From NCBI GenBank assembly GCA_000526435.1, contig JAGB01000001.1:806001-870000 (forward strand): a stretch of 64,000 nucleotides of DNA, in the 5' to 3' direction. Both the position numbers and the translations under genes were made by a program. Position 1 is the stretch's first letter. Each line of letters starts with the position of its first letter. Below the pieces are notes generated by a model. The model was not told the DNA's origin, made no database searches, and worked only from the letters and a program-made list of their open reading frames with translations. Positions 51,364 through 58,577 of this stretch are shown here, piece after piece. This stretch comes from Caldicoprobacter oshimai DSM 21659. GTDB taxonomy: Bacteria > Bacillota > Clostridia > Caldicoprobacterales > Caldicoprobacteraceae.

Positions 51364-53043
51364 TTAGCAGCGCGATCTAATGATTGAGATCACCAGCCAT
51401 ACAACAATAACAACAGCTAGTGCCAAGCCAGCTTTCAATACAGTGATGTTGAAAATATACATCTCGCCACTTGTACCGGCACTAAGGCCGGAACTTATAA
51501 TGACTCCGGCAATGATAATGCTTACAGCAAGCAATATTATACTGAAAGATACCCTGTTAAAAAGCCGCTCTAATTGCTTTTGAAGCCCCTCCATATCTTT
51601 CATTTCGAAGTGAAGGGTAAAATCCTCATCAGCCATTTTGCCCAAAATGTTCCGCATTGCAGCCGGAAATTCGCTCAATAGCTCCCCGTAATTTAGTAAG
51701 CTCTTTCTCATTTTCCCATACATCTTTCTGGCCGAAAATGACTGATAGAACAGCTTCTTAGCAATTGGTTCGGCAATAACAAGTGCGTTGAGATCAGGAG
51801 CCAATTTTTCCAGCAGCCCTTGAAGAGTACCCAGCGTCTTGGCCAGCAATGTAAATTCACGGGGTATTTTCACTCGGTTCAAAAACGCAACATGGAAGAT
51901 TTCACGGAATATCTCCTCAATTTTCATCTCATTCATAGGCATGGTAAGATATTTTTCAATTAAAGCATCTATATCCTTTTTAAAATTCTTAACCCGGCTT
52001 TGATCAGTTATGGCTTTCATATCAACAAGGGATTTAACCACCAGATGGCTATCTCTAAAGACAACGCCTATAAAAAATTTTGAAATAACGCTCTTTTGAA
52101 ATTCGTTAAGGCGCCCCACCATTCCCAGGTCGAGAAATACAATGGTGCCATCTGGCATAACCTGAATATTGCCTGGATGCGGATCAGCGTGGAAAAAACC
52201 GTCTCTGAATATTTGATTGCATATGCATGTGGCAAGATTCTCGGCAACCTTTATTCGATCAATGCCTGCCTCTTCCAAAGCTTTCAAATCACTGACCTTG
52301 ATACCTTCAATATATTCCATAGTAAGAACGCGTTTTGTCGTATAAATCCATTTTACCTTTGGAACCCTAATGCCTTCGTAGCGGCTGAAATTGTGCATGA
52401 ATCTCTCCGCATTTTTCCCTTCTTTTGTAAAATCCAATTCATCTTTGATGGTTTTTTCAAAATCCTTTACCATGCCGCTGAAATCATAAAGGTCCTTCAG
52501 TTTAGTATGACGGTCAACAAACCGTGCTATCTCCTTTAAAATATCCAAATCCAGATCGATGATTTTTTCGACTCCCGGCCTCTGAACCTTTACGGCAACC
52601 TGTTCCCCCGAGGCCAACCTTGCGCGATGAACCTGGGATATGGATGCCGCCGCTACAGGTTCCTCATCAAATTCCATGTAAATGTTCTCAAGATTGTCCC
52701 TAAACTCGGCTTCAATGAGAGCCTTTACCTCCGAAAAAGGGAATGGCTGCACCGAATCTTGCAACTTTCTAAGTTCTTCTATAACGCCGGGCGGTAATAT
52801 ATCCTGCCGCATGCTCAATAATTGTCCCAGCTTAACGAATGTTGGGCCCAGCTCTTCCAAAGCCAGTCTTAAACGCCTTCCCACAGAAACTTCGCCAGGT
52901 GCGATACCGGCCTCCGAAATTTTATCCTCCCTCTCCAACTCACCACGGAGCCCAAGCCGTTCAAGCAGCAGGCCAAAACCGTGCTTTATAAAAACAGCAA
53001 GAATCTCATTATATCTTTTGATTCGAATGCACCTGTAATCCAT
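51364..53043 (-). CDS. ABC1/UbiB/AarF-family atypical kinase
   Basis: The 559-residue protein has the family signatures: KLGQLLSMRQDILPPGVIEE near residues 68-87, AAASISQVHRARLASGEQVAVKV near residues 129-151 (Ala-rich nucleotide loop and lysine), and FFHADPHPGNIQVMPDGTIVFLD near residues 280-302. Two C-terminal membrane helices follow (about 495-555). Relatives include UbiB/Coq8, atypical ATPases that support isoprenoid-lipid or quinone metabolism. The phasin-like gene just upstream is its frequent genomic partner in Firmicutes. ATG at 53043 is chosen; no strong ribosome site is visible for it or for TTG at 53064. Confidence 0.9.
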   Translation of the reverse strand: MDYRCIRIKRYNEILAVFIKHGFGLLLERLGLRGELEREDKISEAGIAPGEVSVGRRLRLALEELGPTFVKLGQLLSMRQDILPPGVIEELRKLQDSVQPFPFSEVKALIEAEFRDNLENIYMEFDEEPVAAASISQVHRARLASGEQVAVKVQRPGVEKIIDLDLDILKEIARFVDRHTKLKDLYDFSGMVKDFEKTIKDELDFTKEGKNAERFMHNFSRYEGIRVPKVKWIYTTKRVLTMEYIEGIKVSDLKALEEAGIDRIKVAENLATCICNQIFRDGFFHADPHPGNIQVMPDGTIVFLDLGMVGRLNEFQKSVISKFFIGVVFRDSHLVVKSLVDMKAITDQSRVKNFKKDIDALIEKYLTMPMNEMKIEEIFREIFHVAFLNRVKIPREFTLLAKTLGTLQGLLEKLAPDLNALVIAEPIAKKLFYQSFSARKMYGKMRKSLLNYGELLSEFPAAMRNILGKMADEDFTLHFEMKDMEGLQKQLERLFNRVSFSIILLAVSIIIAGVIISSGLSAGTSGEMYIFNITVLKAGLALAVVIVVWLVISIIRSRC

Positions 53044-53130
53044 AATATCAACCCAATTCCGCAATGTTGAGTAACATTCGCACGCCTTCCCAAACTTCCT
53101 GGTTTTTTAGCACCATAAACTACTAATCCT

Positions 53131-53472
53131 TTACTTTATATCCTCATTTTTTTTGAATAATCCCATCTCTTGAAAAGCCTGCTGTATTTGTTCTCTTACA
53201 ATTGCTCTGATTTCATCCTTTGTAATCAGATCTTCTTTTTTGGCCACATTTAGATCATCCAGCACCTTTGCAACCTCATTTTGAATCAGCTTTTTTAGCT
53301 CTTCCCTTTGCTCTTGGCCTCTCTTTACAAGTTCGGCCGCAAACTCCTTGGCGTCTTTTTTTGCCACCTCGCCTTTGCTGACCAGTTTTCCCACTAATTC
53401 CTCCACTTTTTCTCGGGAATACAACAAAAGCCCTAATCCTAAATCGATTGGCTTTTCAAATGCTTTTAACAT
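53131..53472 (-). CDS. Phasin-like coiled-coil protein
   Basis: A 113-residue, mostly helical, charged protein starting LKAFEKPIDLGLGLLLYSRE and continuing as a heptad-rich coiled coil (EKVEELVGKLVSKGEVAKKD). It matches the PhaF/PhaI-like regulator or phasin group. In Firmicutes these small proteins often precede an AarF-family gene, as here, and need not relate to polyhydroxyalkanoate storage. ATG at 53472 with GGGAG eight bases upstream is chosen over a 33-codon longer open frame that lies in repeat sequence. Confidence 0.8.
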   Translation of the reverse strand: MLKAFEKPIDLGLGLLLYSREKVEELVGKLVSKGEVAKKDAKEFAAELVKRGQEQREELKKLIQNEVAKVLDDLNVAKKEDLITKDEIRAIVREQIQQAFQEMGLFKKNEDIK

Positions 53473-53574
53473 GATACACACTCCCTTCATCCTCTTCTTT
53501 ATATGCTTGCCGCTTATCAGCAGACAAGCATTGAAGCCACTTTGCAAGAATGGGAATTCTGGAGCCTGCAACGC

Positions 53575-53720
53575 GAACTACCAACCACCCTCTAGGAGTG
53601 GTGGCTTCGTGAGAAGTTTGGTGGTCTAAGCTACCCTTATTCTCACATGGTGTTTCACACACCCACTACTGACTATCCGCCCAACCGCCGACTCGCCAGC
53701 TACTTTGAGTCTTGTACATT
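53575..53720 (-). mobile_element. IS200/IS605 right-end remnant with omega-RNA-like sequence (copy A)
   Basis: On the minus strand AGTAGCTGGCGAGTC ... GATAGTCAGTAGTGGGTGTG ... GAATAAGGGTAGC leads into GAAGCCACCACTCCTAGAGG and a hairpin, CCACCA...TGGTTGG, ending in GTAGTT. This order is that of a TnpB-associated omega RNA / right end. No tnpB is beside it. A second, shorter copy lies at 54742-54831. Confidence 0.55.
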
Positions 53721-53873
53721 AGCCATCACCTGGGAAATATTATATCACATTTTTAGCAATTCATCCCCATCCATTTTGTAGAAGGTGGAGTCTTCTTGCT
53801 GTTATTAAATTTTTTGATAATCCTCATGACTGAGCATAAGCATCCATCTTAAAAGTTAATTATAGTAACCCTC

Positions 53874-53969
53874 TCATCTACCTTCAAGTGAAATTAGTGC
53901 TGCTCCAAGTGCTCCAATAATCTGTGGTTCAAATTGGATTATAAGTTTTTCACCACATACATTTTTAAC
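53874..53969 (-). pseudogene. Fragment of a BadF/HgdC-type activase gene end
   Basis: About 31 codons read VKNVCGEKLIIQFEPQIIGA then LGAALISLEGR and a stop. This matches the C-terminal end (EPQ..GALGAALIA) of ATPases that activate 2-hydroxyacyl-CoA dehydratases or benzoyl-CoA reductase. The frame is closed by a stop immediately upstream, so only this tail remains. It lies between two mobile-element remnants. Confidence 0.55.
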
Positions 53970-54032
53970 TCACTTCCCTTACATAGAAACGGCTCTTTCT
54001 TTAAAGATGTCTAAAATTCCACGGAACTTGGA

Positions 54033-54094
54033 GTAGCGGTTTCTGCCTCTTGGTATATAAATTACTACAGAAAAACAAAAAGAGGATGAACCGC
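54033..54094. repeat. Imperfect inverted repeat, possible element remnant
   Basis: AGCGGTTtCTGCCTCTT and AAGAGGATGAACCGCT are 16-bp near-complementary arms around a 29-nt spacer. A short frame (MNRLMGVYHNAKIIAKNISS) starts inside the right arm. It may be a fossil transposon end. Confidence 0.4.
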
Positions 54095-54193
54095 TTAATG
54101 GGAGTATATCACAATGCTAAGATCATTGCCAAGAATATTTCGTCCTAAAGATTTTTTACAACAACACTTACCAAAAATCTTAAAAAATCATAC

Positions 54194-54222
54194 TAGACAA
54201 AAACAGATTAAATGATTATAAT
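54194..54222 (+). promoter_or_regulatory. Promoter of the second tRNA group
   Basis: TAGACA (54194-54199) and TATAAT (54217-54222) with a 17-bp spacer place the predicted start at about 54229, the first base of the tRNA-Leu fragment. Confidence 0.75.
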
Positions 54223-54227
54223 GTAAT

Positions 54228-54282
54228 CTAGGATCCAGTGTAGGACACCTGGTTGGAGGTTTAAGTCCTCTCGCCTACACCA
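54228..54282 (+). pseudogene. 3' half of a tRNA-Leu (TAG), 5' half missing
   Basis: From the anticodon onward the sequence follows the intact tRNA-Leu at 50812: TAGGATCcAGTG, a variable arm, GGAGGTTtAAGTCCTCTCGCC, and TACACCA. The acceptor 5' strand, D arm and 5' anticodon stem are absent, replaced by promoter DNA. The T loop has lost the conserved C56, so it is probably non-functional. Confidence 0.85.
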
Positions 54283-54286
54283 TCAT

Positions 54287-54361
54287 GCGGCAGTGGCTCA
54301 GTGGTAGAGCGTCGCCTTGCCAAGGCGAAGGTCGCGGGTTCAAATCCCGTCTGCCGCTCCA
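54287..54361 (+). tRNA. tRNA-Gly (anticodon GCC)
   Basis: GCGGCAG pairs with CTGCCGC; anticodon loop TTGCCAA between TCGCC and GGCGA; GTTCAAATC T loop; CCA encoded. Confidence 0.97.
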
Positions 54362-54389
54362 TTTATTTCTGACAAAAATTTAAAACTAT

Positions 54390-54466
54390 GCGCCCATAGC
54401 TCAGCTGGATAGAGTGACAGACTTCGAATCTGGAGGTCGCAGGTTCGAATCCTGCTGGGCGCACCA
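54390..54466 (+). tRNA. tRNA-Arg (anticodon TCG)
   Basis: GCGCCCA pairs with TGGGCGC; anticodon loop CTTCGAA; GTTCGAATC T loop; CCA encoded. Confidence 0.96.
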
Positions 54467-54468
54467 AA

Positions 54469-54495
54469 AAACCAGGGTTCTTAAGCCCCTGGTTT
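54469..54495. terminator. Terminator of the second tRNA group
   Basis: AAACCAGGG / CCCCTGGTTT around an 8-nt loop directly after tRNA-Arg; T-rich on both sides. Confidence 0.75.
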
Positions 54496-54497
54496 CC

Positions 54498-54713
54498 TCA
54501 TTTGTTGAAAAAATCCTTTGCAAATACTTCAAATTCAATTCCACTCATCTTATCGATTGTTTTCATCTTGTCCTTACTTGTGGCCACTTTCACATTTATA
54601 GATTTTTCAAACACGCTTTCCCTAAATCTTCGCCATAATTCTTGCAATAAAACAAGGAGAATAGAAAAAGACGTAATGGTTATAACAAAAACTATCATTT
54701 CAAATTTTAACAT
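54498..54713 (-). pseudogene. Truncated membrane-anchored Mrr-like nuclease remnant
   Basis: A 71-residue frame has an N-terminal membrane span (FEMIVFVITITSFSILLVLL), a basic juxtamembrane helix and then DKMSGIEFEVFAKDFFNK followed by a stop. Full-length Mrr-type restriction endonucleases in Firmicutes often start their catalytic domain with a phrase like MSG.EFE..V..LF.KLGY. Here everything after that is lost, just where the tRNA terminator begins, so the nuclease is truncated. The AAGGAGG ribosome site before ATG 54713 is intact, so a small membrane peptide could still be made. Confidence 0.5.
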
Positions 54714-54741
54714 AGTCTCCTCCTTATGCAATTTAAAATCT

Positions 54742-54831
54742 TGCTACCCTTATTCTCACAGAGTGGTTCACACACCCACTACTGACTATCTACTCAACCA
54801 CAGACTCGCCAGCTACTTTAAGTTTTACACA
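54742..54831 (-). mobile_element. Omega-RNA-like repeat remnant (copy B)
   Basis: About 90 bp match copy A at 53629-53719: AGTAGCTGGCGAGTC, GATAGTCAGTAGTGGGTGTG and GAATAAGGGTAGC are shared on the minus strand with scattered differences. It lacks the terminal hairpin of copy A and sits just upstream of the truncated nuclease gene. Confidence 0.55.
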
Positions 54832-54838
54832 AAAAAAT

Positions 54839-54856
54839 AGAGGCATTGCTGCCTCT
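54839..54856 (-). terminator. Terminator of the acetamidase operon
   Basis: AGAGGCA / TGCCTCT with a 4-nt loop followed on the minus strand by ATTTTTTT. Confidence 0.85.
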
Positions 54857-54910
54857 CATTTCTGATTACCCTATATACCTCTCCCTAAGCTATCTACAGT
54901 TTTTGCAAAT

Positions 54911-55810
54911 TCAAAAACTTATACCATATGCTTCCAATACCCAATTTGGCAGGCTAAAACGCGCAGTTTTAAGCGGATCCACAACTTGAGAAACCTCCAC
55001 GTTGCCCGTTATGCTAAACAGCGTAGATATCTCCTCTATTGGCAACGTAGTGAATCGTTTAAATATGTCCGCCATATCATGAACCGCCATGGAAACCGCT
55101 GTATCCAGAGATTCATGCGATGCTATTGTGGCTGTCACATCTTTTGTCCTCACAAGAGGATTGTTCAGCTTCCAACCCTTCAATATTCTAAATTTCACTG
55201 TAACAGATCCAGCTACTTCAACGCCTGACACTCCTACTTCGCCATCGCCCATCACGGCATGCAGATCGCCAAGAGCAAACAAGGCTCCCTCAACGAATAC
55301 CGGTAAATAGAGTTTTGCGCCTCCGCCAATTAATCTGGTATCCATATTGCCCCCATGAGGCCCAGGCGTGCCACAATTTACGCTGCCTTCCTTAGGTGCG
55401 ACGCCGATTACCCCTATCATGGGTTTAACCGGAATAGAAACGTTTGAAGCAAGCACAACTTTGCCTTCTTTTATATCAACTACCCGTGAATAAAGCCCTT
55501 CCATCAAATCTCCCAGCACGCCCAAATCTTTACCAGTCGCTATGACGCCCCTATCGGCTATTTCAATTTTTTTGATTTCAACCTCTAAAACATCCCCTTC
55601 CTGGGCGCCTTCAACGTAAATCGGGCCGGTTGCCGGATTTATTTTGTCCCAGTCCATGGCTTCCAGCCTGTCATCATTTGTCTTAATCTGATTGAAAAAA
55701 CAATCCGAGGTCTCAAGCTCTACCTCATCGCCCTCTTTCACAAAAAGTACAGGCTTGTTATCTCTTGAAAAACTGAATATATAATGCTCGTGTGATACTC
55801 TATAGCTCAT
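54911..55810 (-). CDS. Acetamidase/formamidase family protein
   Basis: The 299-residue enzyme has the family signature NCGTPGPHGGNMDTRLIGGG near residues 144-163, LPVFVEGALFALGDLHAVMG near residues 168-187 and the beta-rich N-terminus with INPATGPIYVEGAQEGDVLE near residues 56-75. Members hydrolyse formamide or acetamide to ammonia and the acid, and are soluble metal-dependent hydrolases. GGAG lies upstream of the ATG. It follows the isochorismatase-family gene by 60 bp; the pair suggests amide or nicotinamide-like nitrogen salvage. Confidence 0.92.
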   Translation of the reverse strand: MSYRVSHEHYIFSFSRDNKPVLFVKEGDEVELETSDCFFNQIKTNDDRLEAMDWDKINPATGPIYVEGAQEGDVLEVEIKKIEIADRGVIATGKDLGVLGDLMEGLYSRVVDIKEGKVVLASNVSIPVKPMIGVIGVAPKEGSVNCGTPGPHGGNMDTRLIGGGAKLYLPVFVEGALFALGDLHAVMGDGEVGVSGVEVAGSVTVKFRILKGWKLNNPLVRTKDVTATIASHESLDTAVSMAVHDMADIFKRFTTLPIEEISTLFSITGNVEVSQVVDPLKTARFSLPNWVLEAYGISF

Positions 55811-55869
55811 TCGCTCAACTCCTTTCCATAAATTCCAGACATTCGGGAATCAATTAAACAGCAGATTGA

Positions 55870-56394
55870 TTACTCTATTTTCACGCCTAGGGTATTCTCC
55901 ATCTCCTTCAAGGCAAACTCGTGAGCCTCCTGGCTAAATGACGCTACTCCCTCCTTTATAACCGTCACGCTGTAGTTTCTCATCCTAGCATCAACCGCCG
56001 TATACAAGACGCAGATATTGGTGCAAACGCCCACGAGCACTAATTCTGAAATTCCCATCTCTCGTAACGTAGCATCAAGGTCTGTTCCAAAAAACGCACT
56101 GTATCTCCTTTTCGGTATAATGTAATCTTCCGGTCCAGGTGATAGCTCCTCCACAATTTTTGCTCCTCTAGTACCTCTTATACAATGTGGTTTAAACATA
56201 TTAAACTCGGCATCACCAGGTCTATGATTGTCACATATGTATATGATCGGGATTCCTTCCTGCCTTGCGCTGGAAATGATAGTCTGGATCCTCTTGGTCA
56301 CCTCTTGTGCCGCTTCACCAATGTAGAGCGCTCCGTCAGGCTTGATAAAATCGTTCAGCATGTCTATAACCAAAAAAGCTTTTTGAGTTTTCAA
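55870..56394 (-). CDS. Isochorismatase-family cysteine hydrolase
   Basis: A 174-residue hydrolase with the catalytic triad elements D in LVIDMLNDF near residue 10, K in the IPKRRYSAF region and C in VGVCTNICVLYTAVDARMRN near residues 127-146. The VCT...C motif and size fit nicotinamidase-like enzymes. The best ribosome site, AAGGAGGG, stands seven bases before TTG at 56394; an in-frame ATG at 56421 lacks one, so initiation at TTG is likely. Substrate unknown; the acetamidase neighbour suggests an amide. Confidence 0.88.
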   Translation of the reverse strand: MKTQKAFLVIDMLNDFIKPDGALYIGEAAQEVTKRIQTIISSARQEGIPIIYICDNHRPGDAEFNMFKPHCIRGTRGAKIVEELSPGPEDYIIPKRRYSAFFGTDLDATLREMGISELVLVGVCTNICVLYTAVDARMRNYSVTVIKEGVASFSQEAHEFALKEMENTLGVKIE

Positions 56395-56620
56395 AGAGCT
56401 TCCCTCCTTAATTTTATTCATACTATCATTTCAATTTAAAATTGTGAGATATGGTATTACCTCGTCAAATCCTTAAGGTGAATGAAGGCCATCTCATTTA
56501 CACTGCAGAAAATAATACTAAATTGCTGCTCTATCAAGTGATACTTCTCTAACATTGTACCATTATTGTACTACACAATTGAATACCACATCAATAGATT
56601 CATCAACATAAATTAACAAA

Positions 56621-56649
56621 ATAAGAGGCCTTCTCGCAAGGCCTCTTAT
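56621..56649. terminator. Terminator downstream of the holin-like gene
   Basis: ATAAGAGGCCTT / AAGGCCTCTTAT, a perfect 12-bp stem with a 5-nt loop, flanked by T-rich sequence. Confidence 0.85.
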
Positions 56650-56680
56650 ATTTTATACTTTTGCTATTATTTTTTAAAAA

Positions 56681-57061
56681 TCACATGACGCGTGTGGGGA
56701 TGATGGCATCAATGATGCCGATGATCAAAGCCGCCACAATAGCTCCGAATACGTTGATCTCCATCCCCGGCACGATAAACTGTGTCAGATAAATAATCAA
56801 TGCCGACAACAGAAATCCCGATATACCCCGTCCAAATGGCGAGGCATCGATCTTAAACAGCTTCTGTATCAGGTAATCCAAAAGGGCAATCACAACCGCT
56901 GCCAGCAAAGCTGTGCCGAATCCCATATTGGAAAATCCGGGAGTCAGCAGCGCTGTCACCATCAGCACAATGGCAGCGACTACAAAGCGGATGATTATAC
57001 CTAACCAGCTTCTGCCACCTTCGTTCCTTTCAGTCTGCCTGTTTTCCATTCCTTCAGCCAT
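56681..57061 (-). CDS. Phage-holin-family type small membrane protein
   Basis: A 126-residue membrane protein with three to four hydrophobic segments (LGIIIRFVVAAIVLMVTALL; ALLAAVVIALLDYLIQKLF; GISGFLLSALIIYLTQFIV; VFGAIVAALIIGIIDAIIPT). It matches the small holin-like family annotated as phage holin family protein and often found in chromosomal, non-prophage settings such as sporulating Firmicutes. No phage gene lies nearby, so the name is a family label only. GGAGAAG supports the start at ATG 57061; GTG at 57067 is possible. Confidence 0.75.
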   Translation of the reverse strand: MAEGMENRQTERNEGGRSWLGIIIRFVVAAIVLMVTALLTPGFSNMGFGTALLAAVVIALLDYLIQKLFKIDASPFGRGISGFLLSALIIYLTQFIVPGMEINVFGAIVAALIIGIIDAIIPTRVM

Positions 57062-57091
57062 ACTCACACTTCTCCTTTCATATTAAATTAT

Positions 57092-57394
57092 TTATTGACT
57101 CATATTGCGCTTGACCGACTGCACTTGCCTTTCCATATCCATTGGCCGGTCATGGCGCTCATCAATTGTCATACTGGTAATAACCCGTTCGGCTCCCATT
57201 TGAAACGGAATGCTGTGAATCTGCCGAGCCAAGTTCATCAATTGGTCAAGATTGCCCTCTATTACTGTACCGGTAGGCGTAATTTGATATTTAAGTCCTT
57301 GCTGCTCTATAAGCTTGCAAGCCTCAGCCACATAGCTGCTGAAACTGGGCTGACCGGTGCCAACCGGTATTATGCTGATGTCTAATACTGGCAC
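57092..57394 (-). CDS. Thiamine-binding MTH1187/YkoF-type small protein
   Basis: A 100-residue protein with LDISIIPVGTGQPSFSSYVA at the start, YQITPTGTVIEGNLDQLMNL and AERVITSMTIDERHDRP. This is the ferredoxin-like DUF77/MTH1187 family; related proteins bind thiamine. It is cytosolic and lies directly upstream of the holin-like gene in the same direction. Its physiological partner is not indicated here. Confidence 0.9.
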   Translation of the reverse strand: MPVLDISIIPVGTGQPSFSSYVAEACKLIEQQGLKYQITPTGTVIEGNLDQLMNLARQIHSIPFQMGAERVITSMTIDERHDRPMDMERQVQSVKRNMSQ

Positions 57395-57480
57395 ACTCTC
57401 ACCTCCAACAATTTTCTATCCGTTATTTTTTCCGACTTTTAATTTTTCATCCCATCTTTTTAAATCATATTAAACCATAA

Positions 57481-57511
57481 AAAAAGGAAAGGATTGACTC
57501 CTTTCCTTTTT
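57481..57511. terminator. Terminator downstream of lgt
   Basis: AAAAAGGAAAGGA / TCCTTTCCTTTTT, a 13-bp stem with a 5-nt loop, with T-runs on both strands. Confidence 0.85.
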
Positions 57512-57604
57512 CCTGACACGTACTGAACCCTCCAATATTACTGATTTACAATTTCAGGACATCTTACTCAAGTGTTCGGTGCCAGGAATGAGCTCAGTCC
57601 AATA

Positions 57605-58549
57605 TCACTGATTAACAGTTTCAGAACCGTCTGAACCATGTTCTTGTTTTGTATCCTGTAAACTATCCTCTTCTTTTATATCCTTATTCCCTTCTTCTTT
57701 ATGATTCCCTTCTTCTTTATGCTCTTCCTCATTTTTATCAAGCTGCGCTAATTCTCCATCACCGCCCGATAAAGCGCCCTGTTCAGGAGCAAGCTCGACC
57801 CTCTTTCGCCTGACTACAAGCATTATAATGGAAAAGGCTATCAACAAACCTGCCAGCAGCTGTGAAACCCTGAAGGGCCCCCAATACAGGCTATCGGTAC
57901 GAAGCCCTTCAATCACGATACGTCCACACGAATAGAGAAGCAGATAAAGCAGGAATATATCCCCCGGCCTTTTCCTCCGCTTTCTGTAATACATCAAAAA
58001 GATGAACACCAGCAGGTTCCACATCGATTCATAGAAAAAGGTAGCCATATGCCACTCTCTCTTTGCCTCTATGTATACAGCAAATGGAAACCACTGCCAT
58101 GCCCTGTCGGTTACTATTCTCCCGTAGGCTTCCTGGTTAAAGAAATTGCCCCACCTGCCGATTGCCTGGCCAAGTATAAGGCTAGGCGATACAATATCCA
58201 CCAGGTCCCAAAAATTCATCTTCCGCCACCGCGAAAATATCATAGCCGCCACGATGCCACCTATTACCGCACCGTATATGGCAAGGCCACCCTCCCAGAT
58301 TTTAAATATATCTATCGGATTATCCTTATAGATATCCCACTGAAAAGCCACATAATACAGCCTTGCGCCTACAATGGCAAACGGGATGGCCAGGAGGGCA
58401 AAATCCAAAATCACCTCAGGGTCAAACTTAAGCCTCCTGGCATATCCCATTGCCAGGTAAATCCCTATGAGCACCCCCGTCGCAATGAGTATCCCGTACC
58501 AGTACACAGGGCGGCCAAAAATCTCAAATGCCACCGGATCCGGCCACAT
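57605..58549 (-). CDS. lgt: Prolipoprotein diacylglyceryl transferase
   Basis: The 314-residue membrane enzyme transfers diacylglyceryl from phosphatidylglycerol to the lipobox cysteine of prolipoproteins. Seven membrane spans are expected; YWYGILIATGVLIGIYLA near residues 16-33 and GRWGNFFNQEAYG near residues 131-143 hold the conserved Lgt arginine and asparagine. It has an unusual C-terminal hydrophilic, acidic/lysine-rich tail of about 55 residues (EEHKEEGNHKEEGNKDIKEE) that is not part of the catalytic core. It follows the M16 pair. The window also encodes lipoproteins that need it (SBP at 28.7 kb, LivK). Confidence 0.95.
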   Translation of the reverse strand: MWPDPVAFEIFGRPVYWYGILIATGVLIGIYLAMGYARRLKFDPEVILDFALLAIPFAIVGARLYYVAFQWDIYKDNPIDIFKIWEGGLAIYGAVIGGIVAAMIFSRWRKMNFWDLVDIVSPSLILGQAIGRWGNFFNQEAYGRIVTDRAWQWFPFAVYIEAKREWHMATFFYESMWNLLVFIFLMYYRKRRKRPGDIFLLYLLLYSCGRIVIEGLRTDSLYWGPFRVSQLLAGLLIAFSIIMLVVRRKRVELAPEQGALSGGDGELAQLDKNEEEHKEEGNHKEEGNKDIKEEDSLQDTKQEHGSDGSETVNQ

Positions 58550-58577
58550 AAAACCTTCCCCCTTACCTTAAAGACTT

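Noticed and set aside
54414-54638. Plus-strand frame starting inside tRNA-Arg
   Set aside because: It overlaps the tRNA, its terminator and the nuclease remnant and has no ribosome site.
56681-57061. Prophage indicated by the holin-family membrane protein
   Set aside because: No other phage gene is nearby; the family is common in non-phage chromosomal settings.
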